A stretch of 34,342 nt of DNA. Source: DATLNF01 sp046590575. Lineage in GTDB: Bacteria > Actinomycetota > Actinomycetes > BP-191. The notes beneath the pieces are model-generated. The model had not been told where the DNA came from, searched no databases, and saw only the letters and a list, made by a program, of their open reading frames with translations. Of the stretch, positions 22,756-31,792 are shown piece by piece; the stretch's first letter is position 1; each line of letters starts with the position of its first letter. The DNA is taken from positions 1 to 34,342 of the forward strand of contig JBKJUS010000032.1 in the NCBI GenBank assembly GCA_046590575.1. Direction: 5' to 3'. The position numbers and the translations under genes were made by a program.

Positions 22756-25700
22756 GCTTCATCGCGCGACCCTCGGAGAGCCTGGCCGAGCTGTTCACCC
22801 ACCCGCCCAAGGCGTTCTCGCCGGTGCCGATCTGGTGGTGGAGTGGAGATCCGCTCGACGCCGACCGGCTGCGCTGGCAGCTGGACCGGCTGATCGAAGG
22901 GGGCGTCCACCAGGCGGTCATCATGAACCTGGCGCCCAGCGGCCCACTGTACGGCGCGCTCGCCGACATGCCGGCGTTCTTCTCCGACGCGTGGTGGTCG
23001 CTCTTCACGGGCGTCTGCCGCGATGCTACCGAGCGAGGCTTCTCGCTGTGGTTCTACGACCAGCTCGGCTTCTCAGGTGCCGACATCCAGGGCCAGATCG
23101 CCGCTCGCACTCCGACGTATCGCGGCCAGACGCTGCACCGCGTCTCCTCGGTCGACCGCGCGACGGGACTGCCGCGTCTCCCACCCGGCGCGACACCGCT
23201 CGGTGTCCATGCCTACAGCCTCGACGGCGGATTCGACTACCTGGCGCCGGACGCCTGCGCTGCGCTGCTCAATGCGGTGCACGGCGAGTTCGAGCGTCAT
23301 GTCGGCGACTACCTCGGAACGACGATCGTCGGCTCCTTCCAGGACGAGCTGCCGTCGATGCCGACGTGGTCGCGCGACTTCGCCGCGCAGTTCGAAGCGC
23401 GCCGCGGGTACGACGTACTCCCCCATCTGGCCGCGCTGTGGGAGGACGTCGGGGAGACCACCGCAGGCATCCGCGCCGACTACCAGCGCACCCGGGCCGA
23501 GCTTGCCGAGGAGGCTTTCTTCCGGCCCCTGCACGCATGGCATGAGCAGCGCGGGCTGGCGGTCGGCTGCGACCAGCAGCACCCGGCCCGAGCCGGCTAC
23601 CCCCTCGAGGCGACCCAGCAGTACGCCGACTACCTGCGCACCCACCGCTGGTACTCCGCTCCTGGGAGCGATCACTGGGGCGAGGCCAAGGTGCACAGCT
23701 CCCTCGCGCATCTCTACGACCGACCGCGTACCTGGGTCGAGGCCTTCCACACCACTGGATGGGGCAGCACGCTCGAGGAGACCTTCGACTGGCTGCTGCC
23801 TTGGCTGCGCGCGGGCGCAACGCTCTACAACCCGCATGCTTTCTACTACTCCACCCGCGGCAGCCGGTGGGAGTGGGCACCGCCATCGACCTGCTGGCGC
23901 CAGCCCTACTGGCTGCATTACCCACTCTTCGCCCAGACGGTGACCCGGCTCTGTGCGGCGCTGAGCTGGGGCGACCACGTCTGCGACATCGGCGTGCTCT
24001 TCCCGACCGCGACGGTGCAGGCCGAACTGGGGCTCGACCTGCCGGAGTTCCTTTTCGGGGTGCCGCCGGGGACGTCGAAGGCGCAGGAGACCTATCTCGA
24101 CATCGTCGGCCGGATGCACTGGTTCGAGCCGATGCCCGGCGCCCTCGACCGTGACCACCGTGACTTCGACGTGCTCGACGACGACTCGCTCACCCGCGCA
24201 TCGCTGGTCGGTGACACGCTGGTTGTCAGCGGCGAGTCCTACCGCGCGGTCATCCTGCCGGCCTGCCGCGTCCTCGAGTCAGCCACTGCCCGCGCGCTGG
24301 CCCGCTTCGTCGAGGCAGGCGGCACGGTCGTCGCCGTCGGGGATGCACCCGCCGCGGAGAGTGGCGCGACCAGCGATGGCCGCGCCATCGCGAGAGTGCG
24401 CGAACTGCTCGCCGCCGGGAGCATCCGCCACGTGGCCGACGCTGGTCAGCTCGGCGCTGCTCTTGCCGATCTCCCCCGACGGGTGGCTGCGCCAGTGCCG
24501 ACGCTGATGCGCACCGACGGTGACAGCACTCTCGTCTTTGTAGTCGGTGCCTACCCGGGTGCGACTGTTCAGCCACCAGGGCGCAGCTGGCGCGAGAACG
24601 GCTACGACTTCGACTCTGATCGCTATGTGCGCACGATGCGAATCACCGTCACCGACGTCATCGAGCCGGCCGCGGTCTGGGATCCGGGCACTGGAGTGAT
24701 GCGGCTGCTCACCGTCCACGCGGACTCACGCGGAGGGTTGACTGTCGACGTCCCGCTCGCCGACTCTCCCTGTGCGCTCGTCGTCTTCGGCCCCGCTGCT
24801 CTCACCGGGAGCCCGATCCCGGATGCCGGGCTGCACATGTCTTCGGCTGCACTCGACCCCGCGCTGCAGCCAGCGGATGTCGATCCCGCGAGATGGACTG
24901 CCTCACTCATCCCCACGCTCGACAACCGATGGGCCGACTTCGCCGTACCGGCCGCTGAGGGTCCGCTCCCTGTGCGGATCTGGGACCTCGAGCACCGGGT
25001 CGACGACAGCGCCGAGTGGCAGCCGGTCCGCGCGACCTACGGGCCGTGGGGTGAACAGCAGCGAGCCGGCGAGAACTCGTGGCGACCACTCATCTACTCC
25101 GACTCAGCCGGTCTGCCGCCAGAGGTCGGCGCCACCGAGCCGCACGGCATCGTGGCGGAGGAGTTCATCGATCTTGGGCCGGCCATCGACGGCGAGATGG
25201 GTCGCGTGCGGGTCACCGTTCGGTGTGCGGCCGCCGCGCGCGGCCATCTCACGATCGGCTCTACCGCCGCCAAGGACGTCCGTTGGAACGGGCGTCCAGT
25301 CCTCCTCACCGGCGGCCCCTACTACGGCCTCGCACAGGTCGACGCACGCGCCGGCGACAACTTCCTCGAGATTGACGTCATCGCCGGCACAGCGCGTCGG
25401 CTCCGCGCCTCATGGACGCTGCGGTCAGCCCCAGAGCCAATGCCACGGCCGCAGTGGCTCTGCGCCGACCCGGCGACGAGTGAGACTGCGTCGACAACGC
25501 TGACTCGTCGGCTCACCCTGCCGGATGCCGTGGATGCCGCGGTTCTGCAGCTCGGCACCATCGGCCGCGCCTCGTTGACGGTCAACGGCGCAGTGGTCGC
25601 ACGGCACGGCGAGTTCGACAACTACGCTCACGTCCGCCAGCCGCGGGTGCGGCGCTACGACGTACGCGAGCAGCTCGTCATCGGGGACAACACTGTCAGC

Positions 25701-26561
25701 GTCGAGCTGCACGAGAAGCACGCCGCCGCGGTGATCGATGCGTTCCTCGAGGTCGACGGCGACGAGCTCTGCTTCGTAACAGACGACAGGTGGAGTGGCG
25801 AGGCCGCGGGTGAGTCTGTGGCAGTGCGCGGGCCGGCGGAGGTACCCCACGACCCGCGCTGGGTGCAGCTACGACCGCGGCCGCACTCGCTGCCACGTGG
25901 TCATCTGCTCGACCGCAGCCCCGATGACGACACCTTCCTCGGTACGCCGATCGCACCGGGGCACGTGGGTCACGTCGAGTGGTTTCGCTTCCAGCTTCCC
26001 CCAGGGGCGACCGCACTGCACCTTCCTGTGCATGGTCACGTCGAGGTCGAGGTGCCCGGTCACTCCGTCACGTACGCCGGTGAAACGTGCGAGCTCGACT
26101 CACCGGCGGCGGCCGGACTGGCCTGCGTCATCCGGGTAACGCCGACTGCGCCGCACTCCGGCGGGGCGCTGTGGCGCGGTCCGGTCGAGATCGACTGCGA
26201 CGGGACTGCCGCGATGGCGCTCGGCAACTGGGCCGGCCTCGGGCTGGTCGACTACTCGGGCGGCGTTCACTACCGCACCGTCGTCGAAGGCGGGGTCGAT
26301 GGCGTGGTGCTCGACCTCGGCGCGGTCCGCGGCACCGCCGAGGTGCGGGTGAACGGGCATTCGGCCGGAGTGCGGATCTGGTCGCCGTACCGCTTCGACA
26401 TCGACGGGCTCTGTGCGGGTGGCCGTACCGAGATCGAGGTCGAGGTCTACAACACCCTCGCGCCGCACATGGCGGCGGTGAGCCCGACGCCCTGGGTACT
26501 CCCGGGCCAGCGAGTGTCCGGCTTGCTCGGACCCGTAGTGATCTGGACCCGCCCGCACTAG
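22752..26561 (+). CDS. Glycoside hydrolase family 106-like alpha-L-rhamnosidase
   Basis: This 1269-residue protein begins with PIWWWSGDPLDADRLRWQLD and GGVHQAVIMNLAPSG, the opening of the TIM-barrel domain in GH106 rhamnosidases, followed by LWFYDQLGFSG and FQDELPSM. Candidate catalytic carboxylates lie in the barrel (for example the DE of FQDELPS) but I cannot fix them without alignment. Later parts look like beta-sandwich and carbohydrate-binding modules (two LTVNGAVVARHG / VRVNGHSAGVRIWSPYRF-type units). It should release L-rhamnose from glycosides. There is no signal peptide, so it is probably cytoplasmic. GTG at 22752 overlaps the oxygenase stop by 4 nt. The rhamnose genes to the right support the call. 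Confidence 0.78.
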   Translation: MSFIARPSESLAELFTHPPKAFSPVPIWWWSGDPLDADRLRWQLDRLIEGGVHQAVIMNLAPSGPLYGALADMPAFFSDAWWSLFTGVCRDATERGFSLWFYDQLGFSGADIQGQIAARTPTYRGQTLHRVSSVDRATGLPRLPPGATPLGVHAYSLDGGFDYLAPDACAALLNAVHGEFERHVGDYLGTTIVGSFQDELPSMPTWSRDFAAQFEARRGYDVLPHLAALWEDVGETTAGIRADYQRTRAELAEEAFFRPLHAWHEQRGLAVGCDQQHPARAGYPLEATQQYADYLRTHRWYSAPGSDHWGEAKVHSSLAHLYDRPRTWVEAFHTTGWGSTLEETFDWLLPWLRAGATLYNPHAFYYSTRGSRWEWAPPSTCWRQPYWLHYPLFAQTVTRLCAALSWGDHVCDIGVLFPTATVQAELGLDLPEFLFGVPPGTSKAQETYLDIVGRMHWFEPMPGALDRDHRDFDVLDDDSLTRASLVGDTLVVSGESYRAVILPACRVLESATARALARFVEAGGTVVAVGDAPAAESGATSDGRAIARVRELLAAGSIRHVADAGQLGAALADLPRRVAAPVPTLMRTDGDSTLVFVVGAYPGATVQPPGRSWRENGYDFDSDRYVRTMRITVTDVIEPAAVWDPGTGVMRLLTVHADSRGGLTVDVPLADSPCALVVFGPAALTGSPIPDAGLHMSSAALDPALQPADVDPARWTASLIPTLDNRWADFAVPAAEGPLPVRIWDLEHRVDDSAEWQPVRATYGPWGEQQRAGENSWRPLIYSDSAGLPPEVGATEPHGIVAEEFIDLGPAIDGEMGRVRVTVRCAAAARGHLTIGSTAAKDVRWNGRPVLLTGGPYYGLAQVDARAGDNFLEIDVIAGTARRLRASWTLRSAPEPMPRPQWLCADPATSETASTTLTRRLTLPDAVDAAVLQLGTIGRASLTVNGAVVARHGEFDNYAHVRQPRVRRYDVREQLVIGDNTVSVELHEKHAAAVIDAFLEVDGDELCFVTDDRWSGEAAGESVAVRGPAEVPHDPRWVQLRPRPHSLPRGHLLDRSPDDDTFLGTPIAPGHVGHVEWFRFQLPPGATALHLPVHGHVEVEVPGHSVTYAGETCELDSPAAAGLACVIRVTPTAPHSGGALWRGPVEIDCDGTAAMALGNWAGLGLVDYSGGVHYRTVVEGGVDGVVLDLGAVRGTAEVRVNGHSAGVRIWSPYRFDIDGLCAGGRTEIEVEVYNTLAPHMAAVSPTPWVLPGQRVSGLLGPVVIWTRPH

Positions 26562-26570
26562 TCTTGGTCG
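26559..26570 (+). promoter_or_regulatory. Leaderless promoter -10 element of the isomerase gene, overlapping the GH106 stop codon
   Basis: TAGTCT (26559-26564) fits TANNNT and is followed by 6 bases and the ATG at 26571. The TAG of this box is also the stop codon of the GH106 gene. There is no ribosome binding site for the ATG, so the isomerase may have its own leaderless transcript besides read-through from the operon. Confidence 0.45.
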
Positions 26571-27965
26571 ATGGCACGCATCGGCATTCTCTCGGCCGGG
26601 CTCGGCACCTACTGGGAGCAGTTTCCTGGTTTGCGCGAGGAGCTGGCCCGACAGGTGGACCGCGTCGCGGCCCAGGTCGAGGACAGCGGCGCCTCTGTCG
26701 TCGCTCGAGAGTTCGTGTCCTGGCCGGAGGAGTCGGGCGCTGCGGGTGACCGCCTGCGCGCTGCCAACCTGGATCTTCTGGTCGTGCACCTCGCGACGTA
26801 CTGCACCTCCTCGCAGGTGCTGCCCGCCGTGCAACGCGCAGGGGTGCCGGTGCTGGTCATCGACCTGCAGCCGACCGCGCAGATGGACCATCCGCGCACC
26901 GATACCGGGCGGTGGCTCGCCTACTGCGGCGTGTGCTCGCTGCCCGAGGTCTCGGCTGCATTCACCCGCAGCGGCATCGCTTTCAGGTCGGTCACCGGTC
27001 ATCTTGAGGACGAGCGGTCGTGGGACCGGATCCGTGAGTGGCTACAGGCCGCGGCGGTGGCGGCCGCTCTGCGCACGGGCCGTTTCGGCATGCTCGGCCA
27101 CCTCTACCCCGGCATGCTCGACATCTCCACCGACTTGACCATGGTGCCCGCCCAGCTCGGCGGACACGTCGAGGTCTTGGAGATGGACGATCTCCGTGTG
27201 CGGGTCGAAGCCGCGACGCAGACAGACGTCGAGGCGGTGCTCGAGCGCACCCGCAAGACCTTCGATATCGATGCCAGCGTCGTCGACGAGGACCTGACAT
27301 GGGCGGCCCAGGTTGCCGTCGGCGTCGAGTCGCTGGTCCGCGACTTCTCGCTCGACGCGCTCGCCTACTACTACCGCGGTCTCGGCGGTGAGCTCTACGA
27401 GCGGATGGCGGCGGGCCTCATCCTCGGGTCGTCGTTGCTGACTGCGGACGGCATCCCCTGCGCCGGTGAGTACGACCTGCGCACTTCGCTGGCGATGCTC
27501 ATGCTCGACCGGCTAGGCGCAGGCGGTTCGTTCACGGAGTTCCAAGCGATCAACTTCACCGACGGAGTGGTCGAGATGGGTCACGACGGTCCCGCGCACC
27601 TCGCGATCAGCGCGGGCCGGCCGGTCCTGCGTGGCCTAGGCACCTACCACGGCAAACGCGGCTACGGCGTCTCGGTGCAGTTCGGCGTCCAGGAGGGCCC
27701 GGTGACCCTGTTGGCGCTGACCCAGCGGCGCGACGGTGGTCTGCGGATGATCGTCAGCGAGGGAGAGGTCGTCCCCGGGCCACTGCTCGAGATCGGCAAC
27801 ACAAGCAGCCGGGTCGACTTTGGGATGGACCCGGGCGAGTGGGTCGACGACTTCTGCGCCGGGGGCCCGGCGCACCACTGGGCGCTTGGCGTCGGCCACC
27901 ACCGCTCGACGCTGCAGCGGGTCGCCGACCTCACCGGCATCGAGATGTACGACGGAGCCCGCTAG
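26571..27965 (+). CDS. L-arabinose/L-fucose isomerase family sugar isomerase
   Basis: This 464-residue protein has the Rossmann-like first domain of the AraA/FucI superfamily (IGILSAGLGTYWEQFPGL, LDLLVVHLATYCTSSQVLP, RFGMLGHLYPGMLDIS) and a C-terminal catalytic part. Likely metal and catalytic carboxylates are in CAGEYDLRTSL and GSFTEFQAI, and His residues in VEMGHDGPAH and GGPAHHW. It should interconvert an aldose and a ketose. Since GH127 (arabinofuranosidase-like) and GH106 (rhamnosidase-like) genes flank it, L-arabinose is a good candidate and L-rhamnose or L-fucose possible. A dedicated RhaI is encoded nearby. The ATG follows the GH106 stop by 9 nt. It ends 7 nt from convergent rhaB. Confidence 0.8.
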   Translation: MARIGILSAGLGTYWEQFPGLREELARQVDRVAAQVEDSGASVVAREFVSWPEESGAAGDRLRAANLDLLVVHLATYCTSSQVLPAVQRAGVPVLVIDLQPTAQMDHPRTDTGRWLAYCGVCSLPEVSAAFTRSGIAFRSVTGHLEDERSWDRIREWLQAAAVAAALRTGRFGMLGHLYPGMLDISTDLTMVPAQLGGHVEVLEMDDLRVRVEAATQTDVEAVLERTRKTFDIDASVVDEDLTWAAQVAVGVESLVRDFSLDALAYYYRGLGGELYERMAAGLILGSSLLTADGIPCAGEYDLRTSLAMLMLDRLGAGGSFTEFQAINFTDGVVEMGHDGPAHLAISAGRPVLRGLGTYHGKRGYGVSVQFGVQEGPVTLLALTQRRDGGLRMIVSEGEVVPGPLLEIGNTSSRVDFGMDPGEWVDDFCAGGPAHHWALGVGHHRSTLQRVADLTGIEMYDGAR

Positions 27966-27972
27966 GCGATCG

Positions 27973-29319
27973 CTAGGTCGCGCCCGCCAAGATCGCCCGG
28001 CGGGCGTCAGCCAGGGAGGTGTAACGGCCGAGCGCGATGCCCTGCACCATCGCGTTGCCGAGAGCGGTTGCCTCTGCCGGCCCGGGCCGCACCGGTACGC
28101 CGCAGGCCTCCTCGAGCAACCGCACGAGGACAGGCAGCCGACCGCCGCCGCCGAGCAGGTCGATCGACGGCACCGGGCCGCCCTGCAGGCCGGCGAGCTC
28201 CCCCACCACGCGTGCCGCGGCGGCGGCCACCGAGTCGAGCACGCATCGGGTGACCTCCGCGCGGCCGGCCGAAGCCGGTAAGCCGGAGGCCACGCGGATC
28301 TCCGTCTCCATGTCGGCCGGGGCGAGGAACCGCTGGTCCGCGGCGTCGATCACCGGGCCACCCTCGCCGACCGTCTCGGCCTCCTCGCCGAGCAGCGCCA
28401 CGGGTGGGTCTCCCCAACCTGGTCGGCACGCCTCCAGCATGCCCAGTCCGACGACGTTCTTGAGCAGTCGCACGCCGCCGAGCGCACCCCGCTCGTTGGA
28501 GAAGTTGGCAGCCCGCGCTGCAGCCGAGAGCTCTGGGGTGTCGCGTTCGGCCCCGACCAGCAGCCAGCTGCCGCTGGAGATGAAAGCCGACCCGGGTGCC
28601 GGGTCACCCGGCCGCGAGATGACTGCGGAGGCGGTGTCGTGTCCGCCGACCAGGTGTAGTGGCACTCCACGCCATGTCCCGACGTTCTTACCCGCGTCAG
28701 CGAGAGGCGGCATGAGCGAGCGGCGTACGCCGAGGTCGCCCAGCAGCTCATCGCTCCAGTCACCGGTGTGGATGTCGACCAGACCGGTCGTCGCGGCACT
28801 CGTCCGCTCCCCCGTCACCGCACCGCCCAGCGCCGCGACCAGCAGCTCCGGCAGCATCAGCAGCCGCTCGGCCCGGTCCAGCTCGGACCGGTCGTGCACG
28901 GCCAGCTGGAAGATGGTGTTCACCGGCATCAGCTGGATGCCGGTGATGTCGTACAAGCGGTCACGTCCCAATCGGTTCGCCACCGCCGCCCAGTCGTCCG
29001 TGCGTTGGCTGCGGTAGCAATGCGGCGCCGACAACAGCGTCCCGTCGGCACTCAGCAGCCCGTAGTCCACGCCCCACGTGTCGACGCCGATCGAGTCGAC
29101 GGGTCCGTTGGCCAGCCCGGCCTCAAGACCGCGCACCACTTCTGCGATGAGGGCGTCCCAGGCCCAGCGCAACGAGCCGTCGCCGTGACGCACCGGCGCG
29201 TGCGCGTACCGGTGGATGATGTCGAGCCGCGGCGGTGCGTCGTCGGGGAGCTCGACCGCTGCGACCCGCGCCGAGGTGGCACCCAGGTCAACGGCCAGCA
29301 CCCGTACCGGTCGGCTCAA
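27973..29319 (-). CDS. rhaB: Rhamnulokinase RhaB (FGGY family)
   Basis: This 448-residue FGGY kinase phosphorylates L-rhamnulose at C1 with ATP. The N-terminus VLAVDLGATSARVAAVEL holds the first phosphate-binding loop. GVDTWGVDYGLLSADG, YDITGIQLMPVNTIFQL and the C-terminal LLGGGGRLPVLVRLLEEACG with ATALGNAMVQGIALG are typical of RhaB. The start is TTG at 29319: AGGAGGT lies 7 nt upstream and no ATG or GTG gives the correct N-terminus. The gene diverges from the GH127 gene over 61 bp and ends 7 nt from the convergent isomerase gene. It fits between RhaI and the aldolase encoded at the right edge. Confidence 0.9.
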   Translation of the reverse strand: MSRPVRVLAVDLGATSARVAAVELPDDAPPRLDIIHRYAHAPVRHGDGSLRWAWDALIAEVVRGLEAGLANGPVDSIGVDTWGVDYGLLSADGTLLSAPHCYRSQRTDDWAAVANRLGRDRLYDITGIQLMPVNTIFQLAVHDRSELDRAERLLMLPELLVAALGGAVTGERTSAATTGLVDIHTGDWSDELLGDLGVRRSLMPPLADAGKNVGTWRGVPLHLVGGHDTASAVISRPGDPAPGSAFISSGSWLLVGAERDTPELSAAARAANFSNERGALGGVRLLKNVVGLGMLEACRPGWGDPPVALLGEEAETVGEGGPVIDAADQRFLAPADMETEIRVASGLPASAGRAEVTRCVLDSVAAAAARVVGELAGLQGGPVPSIDLLGGGGRLPVLVRLLEEACGVPVRPGPAEATALGNAMVQGIALGRYTSLADARRAILAGAT

Positions 29320-29380
29320 GCGCGCACCTCCTTGTGCAACAGTCTTACTCCGACCGCCAAGTGAACGGTATCGTGCGAAT
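29320..29380. promoter_or_regulatory. Divergent rhaB / GH127 promoter region
   Basis: This 61-bp region holds AGGAGGT for rhaB (minus strand, about 29327-29333). For GH127, TATCGT (29369-29374) lies exactly 6 nt before the ATG at 29381, with TTACTC (29345-29350) at an acceptable -35 distance. GH127 is thus a leaderless candidate. A small dyad TTGTGCAA (29331-29338) next to the rhaB ribosome binding site might be half of an operator. No larger palindrome is seen. Confidence 0.45.
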
Positions 29381-31204
29381 ATGGTCGATCTCACATCTTC
29401 GGACACTGCGCTGTCGCCGCTCCCGCTCGGCTCCGTCCGGCTTCGAGCCGGCAAGGCCCTGCATCGCCAGAACCTGACCCGCGACTACGTGCTGTCGCTG
29501 ACGCCACGCAACGTCCTGCTCAACCACCTGCTCGAGGCCGGGCTGACCCAGATCAACGAGAAGCCCGAGGGCATCCACTGGGGCTGGGAGTCGCCCTCGT
29601 CCATGGTCCGCGGCCACTTCGTCGGCCACTGGCTCTCCGCCTTCGCGCACCTGTGGGCGACGACCGGCGACCACCACGCGAAAGGCCTGCTCGACTCGGT
29701 CGTCGACACGCTCGGCGAATGCCAGGAAGCCAACGGGGGCGAGTGGCTCTTCCCGATCCCAGAGAAGTACCTGCACTGGATCAAGCAGGGCCGCGCGGTG
29801 TGGGCTCCGACGTACATCTGCCACAAGGCGATGATGGGACTGCTCGAGGCGTACACGATGTGCGGGAACGAGAAGGCCCTCGAGATCGTCGTCAACGCAG
29901 CGCGGTGGTTCACCCGCTTCACCGACGACATGACCATAGACGAGCTCGACGATCTGCTCGATTGGGAGACGGGCGGCATCCAGGAGGCTTGGGCCGACCT
30001 CTACGGCATCACTGGCGCACCCGAACACCTCGAGCTGATTCACCGCTTCGACCGACGGCGGCTCATCGACCGGCTGGTCGCCGGCGAGGACGCGCTGACC
30101 AACATGCATGCCAACCAGACGGTGCCGGAGATCCTCTCCGCCGCGCGGGCCTATGAGGTCACCGGCGACAGGCGTTGGCGTACGGCGGTCGAGGAGTACT
30201 GGCGTTGGGCGGTCACCGAGCGCGGCACCTTCGCCACCGACGGGCAGACCTTCGGCGAGTTCTGGACGCCACCCCAGGAGTTCGCGGCGCGCCTCGGCAA
30301 GTCCAACCAAGAGCACTGCGTCGTCTACAACATGATGCGGCTCGCCGACCGGCTGCTGTGCTGGACCGGTGAGGCGCAGTACGCCGACTACCTCGAGCGC
30401 AACCGCTACAACGGCATCTATGCCCAACAGCACCCCGACACCGGCATGGTCACCTACTACCTGCCCCTGCACGCCGGTGGCCGCAAGGTGTGGTCGACGC
30501 CGACCGAGTCATTCTGGTGTTGTGTCGCCACGATGGTGCAAGCCGGCACCCGGCACGCGACGTCGCTCTACTACTCCGACGGCGGCGACACGCTGACCAT
30601 CGCGCAGTACGTCGCCTCGACGGCTAGCTGGACGGTCGGTGGCAGCACCGTCACCCTGGCCTGCTCGACGTACGAGGACCCGCCAGAGCCGGGCCGCGCC
30701 AACTTCGAGCACGGCATGCCCCCCCACCGGCCCAACGTCGTGGCGCTCGACATCGAGATCACTGCCGACGTGCCCGTCGAGGCAGGCATCCGGCTGCGGC
30801 TGCCTGCGTGGCTCGCGGGACCGGCACGGCTCCTCGTCGACGGCGAGCCGGTCGAGCTCATCGGGGAGCCGGGCAGCTTCGCCACCGTCCGCCGCACCTG
30901 GTCCCACAGCCGGCTGCATCTCGAGCTGCCGATGGAAGTGCGGGCCATTCCGATCCCGGATCAGCCCGGCACGGTGGCGTTCGTCGAGGGACCGGTGGTG
31001 CTCGCCGGCCTGGTCAGCGAACGTCGCACGCTACGGGGGAACGCGAGCGACCCGTCGTCTCTGCTGGAACCGAGCGGTGAGCTCGAGCTTGGCGTGTGGC
31101 AGACGAGGTACACCACGCGCGGGCAGGACGCTGATTTCGACCTCGTACCGCTGCACGAGATCCGCGACGAGGCCTACACCGTGTACTTCCCCGTGCACCC
31201 CTAG
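29381..31204 (+). CDS. GH127-like (DUF1680) beta-L-arabinofuranosidase
   Basis: This 607-residue protein has the (alpha/alpha)6 barrel of DUF1680/GH127 followed by beta domains. GH127 uses a Cys nucleophile held by a Zn site made of one Glu and three Cys. Here Glu311 and Cys313 (NQEHCVVYN) and the pair Cys380-Cys381 (TESFWCCVAT) give exactly that set. HWGWESPSSMVRGHFVGHWLSA and THMHANQTVPE-type segments (here TNMHANQTVPEI) are also typical. It should remove terminal beta-L-arabinofuranose, or a related sugar, from a glycoside. There is no signal peptide, so it acts inside the cell. The ATG at 29381 is chosen as first Met after the -10 box. Confidence 0.85.
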   Translation: MVDLTSSDTALSPLPLGSVRLRAGKALHRQNLTRDYVLSLTPRNVLLNHLLEAGLTQINEKPEGIHWGWESPSSMVRGHFVGHWLSAFAHLWATTGDHHAKGLLDSVVDTLGECQEANGGEWLFPIPEKYLHWIKQGRAVWAPTYICHKAMMGLLEAYTMCGNEKALEIVVNAARWFTRFTDDMTIDELDDLLDWETGGIQEAWADLYGITGAPEHLELIHRFDRRRLIDRLVAGEDALTNMHANQTVPEILSAARAYEVTGDRRWRTAVEEYWRWAVTERGTFATDGQTFGEFWTPPQEFAARLGKSNQEHCVVYNMMRLADRLLCWTGEAQYADYLERNRYNGIYAQQHPDTGMVTYYLPLHAGGRKVWSTPTESFWCCVATMVQAGTRHATSLYYSDGGDTLTIAQYVASTASWTVGGSTVTLACSTYEDPPEPGRANFEHGMPPHRPNVVALDIEITADVPVEAGIRLRLPAWLAGPARLLVDGEPVELIGEPGSFATVRRTWSHSRLHLELPMEVRAIPIPDQPGTVAFVEGPVVLAGLVSERRTLRGNASDPSSLLEPSGELELGVWQTRYTTRGQDADFDLVPLHEIRDEAYTVYFPVHP

Positions 31205-31318
31205 ACCGACGCCCAAAGGTTCGCGGCGTCACCGACGAGGCCAACTCGGACTCCGCACTACGACGGCGCCGCGCCGCGCGATTCGCGGCCTACCGCGGAG
31301 TTGAACGCAGAGCGGTCG

Positions 31319-31792
31319 TCAGCCCTGAGCCATGGCCTGGTCGAGACCGGCCCGGGCCTTCTTCTGAACCGCCGAGCGGATGATCGGCGTCCAGCCGAGC
31401 AGCAGGCCAGGTGTGCCGAGAGCCTGCCGAGCCCAGCGGTGGAAGGCGAACGTGTCCTGCTGATCGACGATCAGGCCGTCGGCGAACCGGAACGTCGATC
31501 GGATGTCGTTGACCACCGGCCGCCCGGTCTGCGCGAACGTGTACCGCGCCACCCAGTGGGCCGATCCGGTCGTGTCGTCGGCAGTGTGCTCGAGCAGCTC
31601 GACCCGCAGGTCCTTCGACCGGCTGGTGAGCATCGTCCACATCGCGCCGGGCTCGGCTCCGCGCAGCCCGACGAAGACCGGGTCGGAGAATCGGGCATCC
31701 GGCGCGTAGCAGGCAGCCATCGCAGCACCGTCGTGCGCGTCAAAGGCGGCGTAGAAACGGGACAGGACCTCGGCGTTCGGCGAAGTGGTCAT
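31319..31792 (-). CDS. SnoaL/NTF2-like protein
   Basis: This 157-residue protein opens with NAEVLSRFYAAFDAHDGAAM, then ACYAPDARFSDPVF, GAMWTMLTSRSKDLRVELLE and SAHWVARYTFAQTGRPVVND, all typical of the NTF2-like family. A C-terminal extension (LGTPGLLLGWTPIIRSAVQKKA) is predicted helical and is common in a nuclear-transport-factor-2-like subgroup. The function is unknown. It lies 9 nt downstream of the HSL-type esterase gene on the same strand, but has its own leaderless-type -10 box. It ends convergently with the GH127 gene across 114 bp. Confidence 0.78.
   Translation of the reverse strand: MTTSPNAEVLSRFYAAFDAHDGAAMAACYAPDARFSDPVFVGLRGAEPGAMWTMLTSRSKDLRVELLEHTADDTTGSAHWVARYTFAQTGRPVVNDIRSTFRFADGLIVDQQDTFAFHRWARQALGTPGLLLGWTPIIRSAVQKKARAGLDQAMAQG

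Noticed and set aside
27962..27976. CTAGGCGATCGCTAG at the convergent isomerase/rhaB ends, as a site-specific element
   Set aside because: GCGATCGC is a palindrome, but the flanking CTAGs come from the two stop codons and the whole is not a perfect dyad; probably chance.
31250..31301. ACTCCGC/GCGGAGT dyad between convergent GH127 and SnoaL genes as a terminator
   Set aside because: Arms are only 7 bp with a 38-base loop and no T-run; in GC-rich DNA this is not significant.
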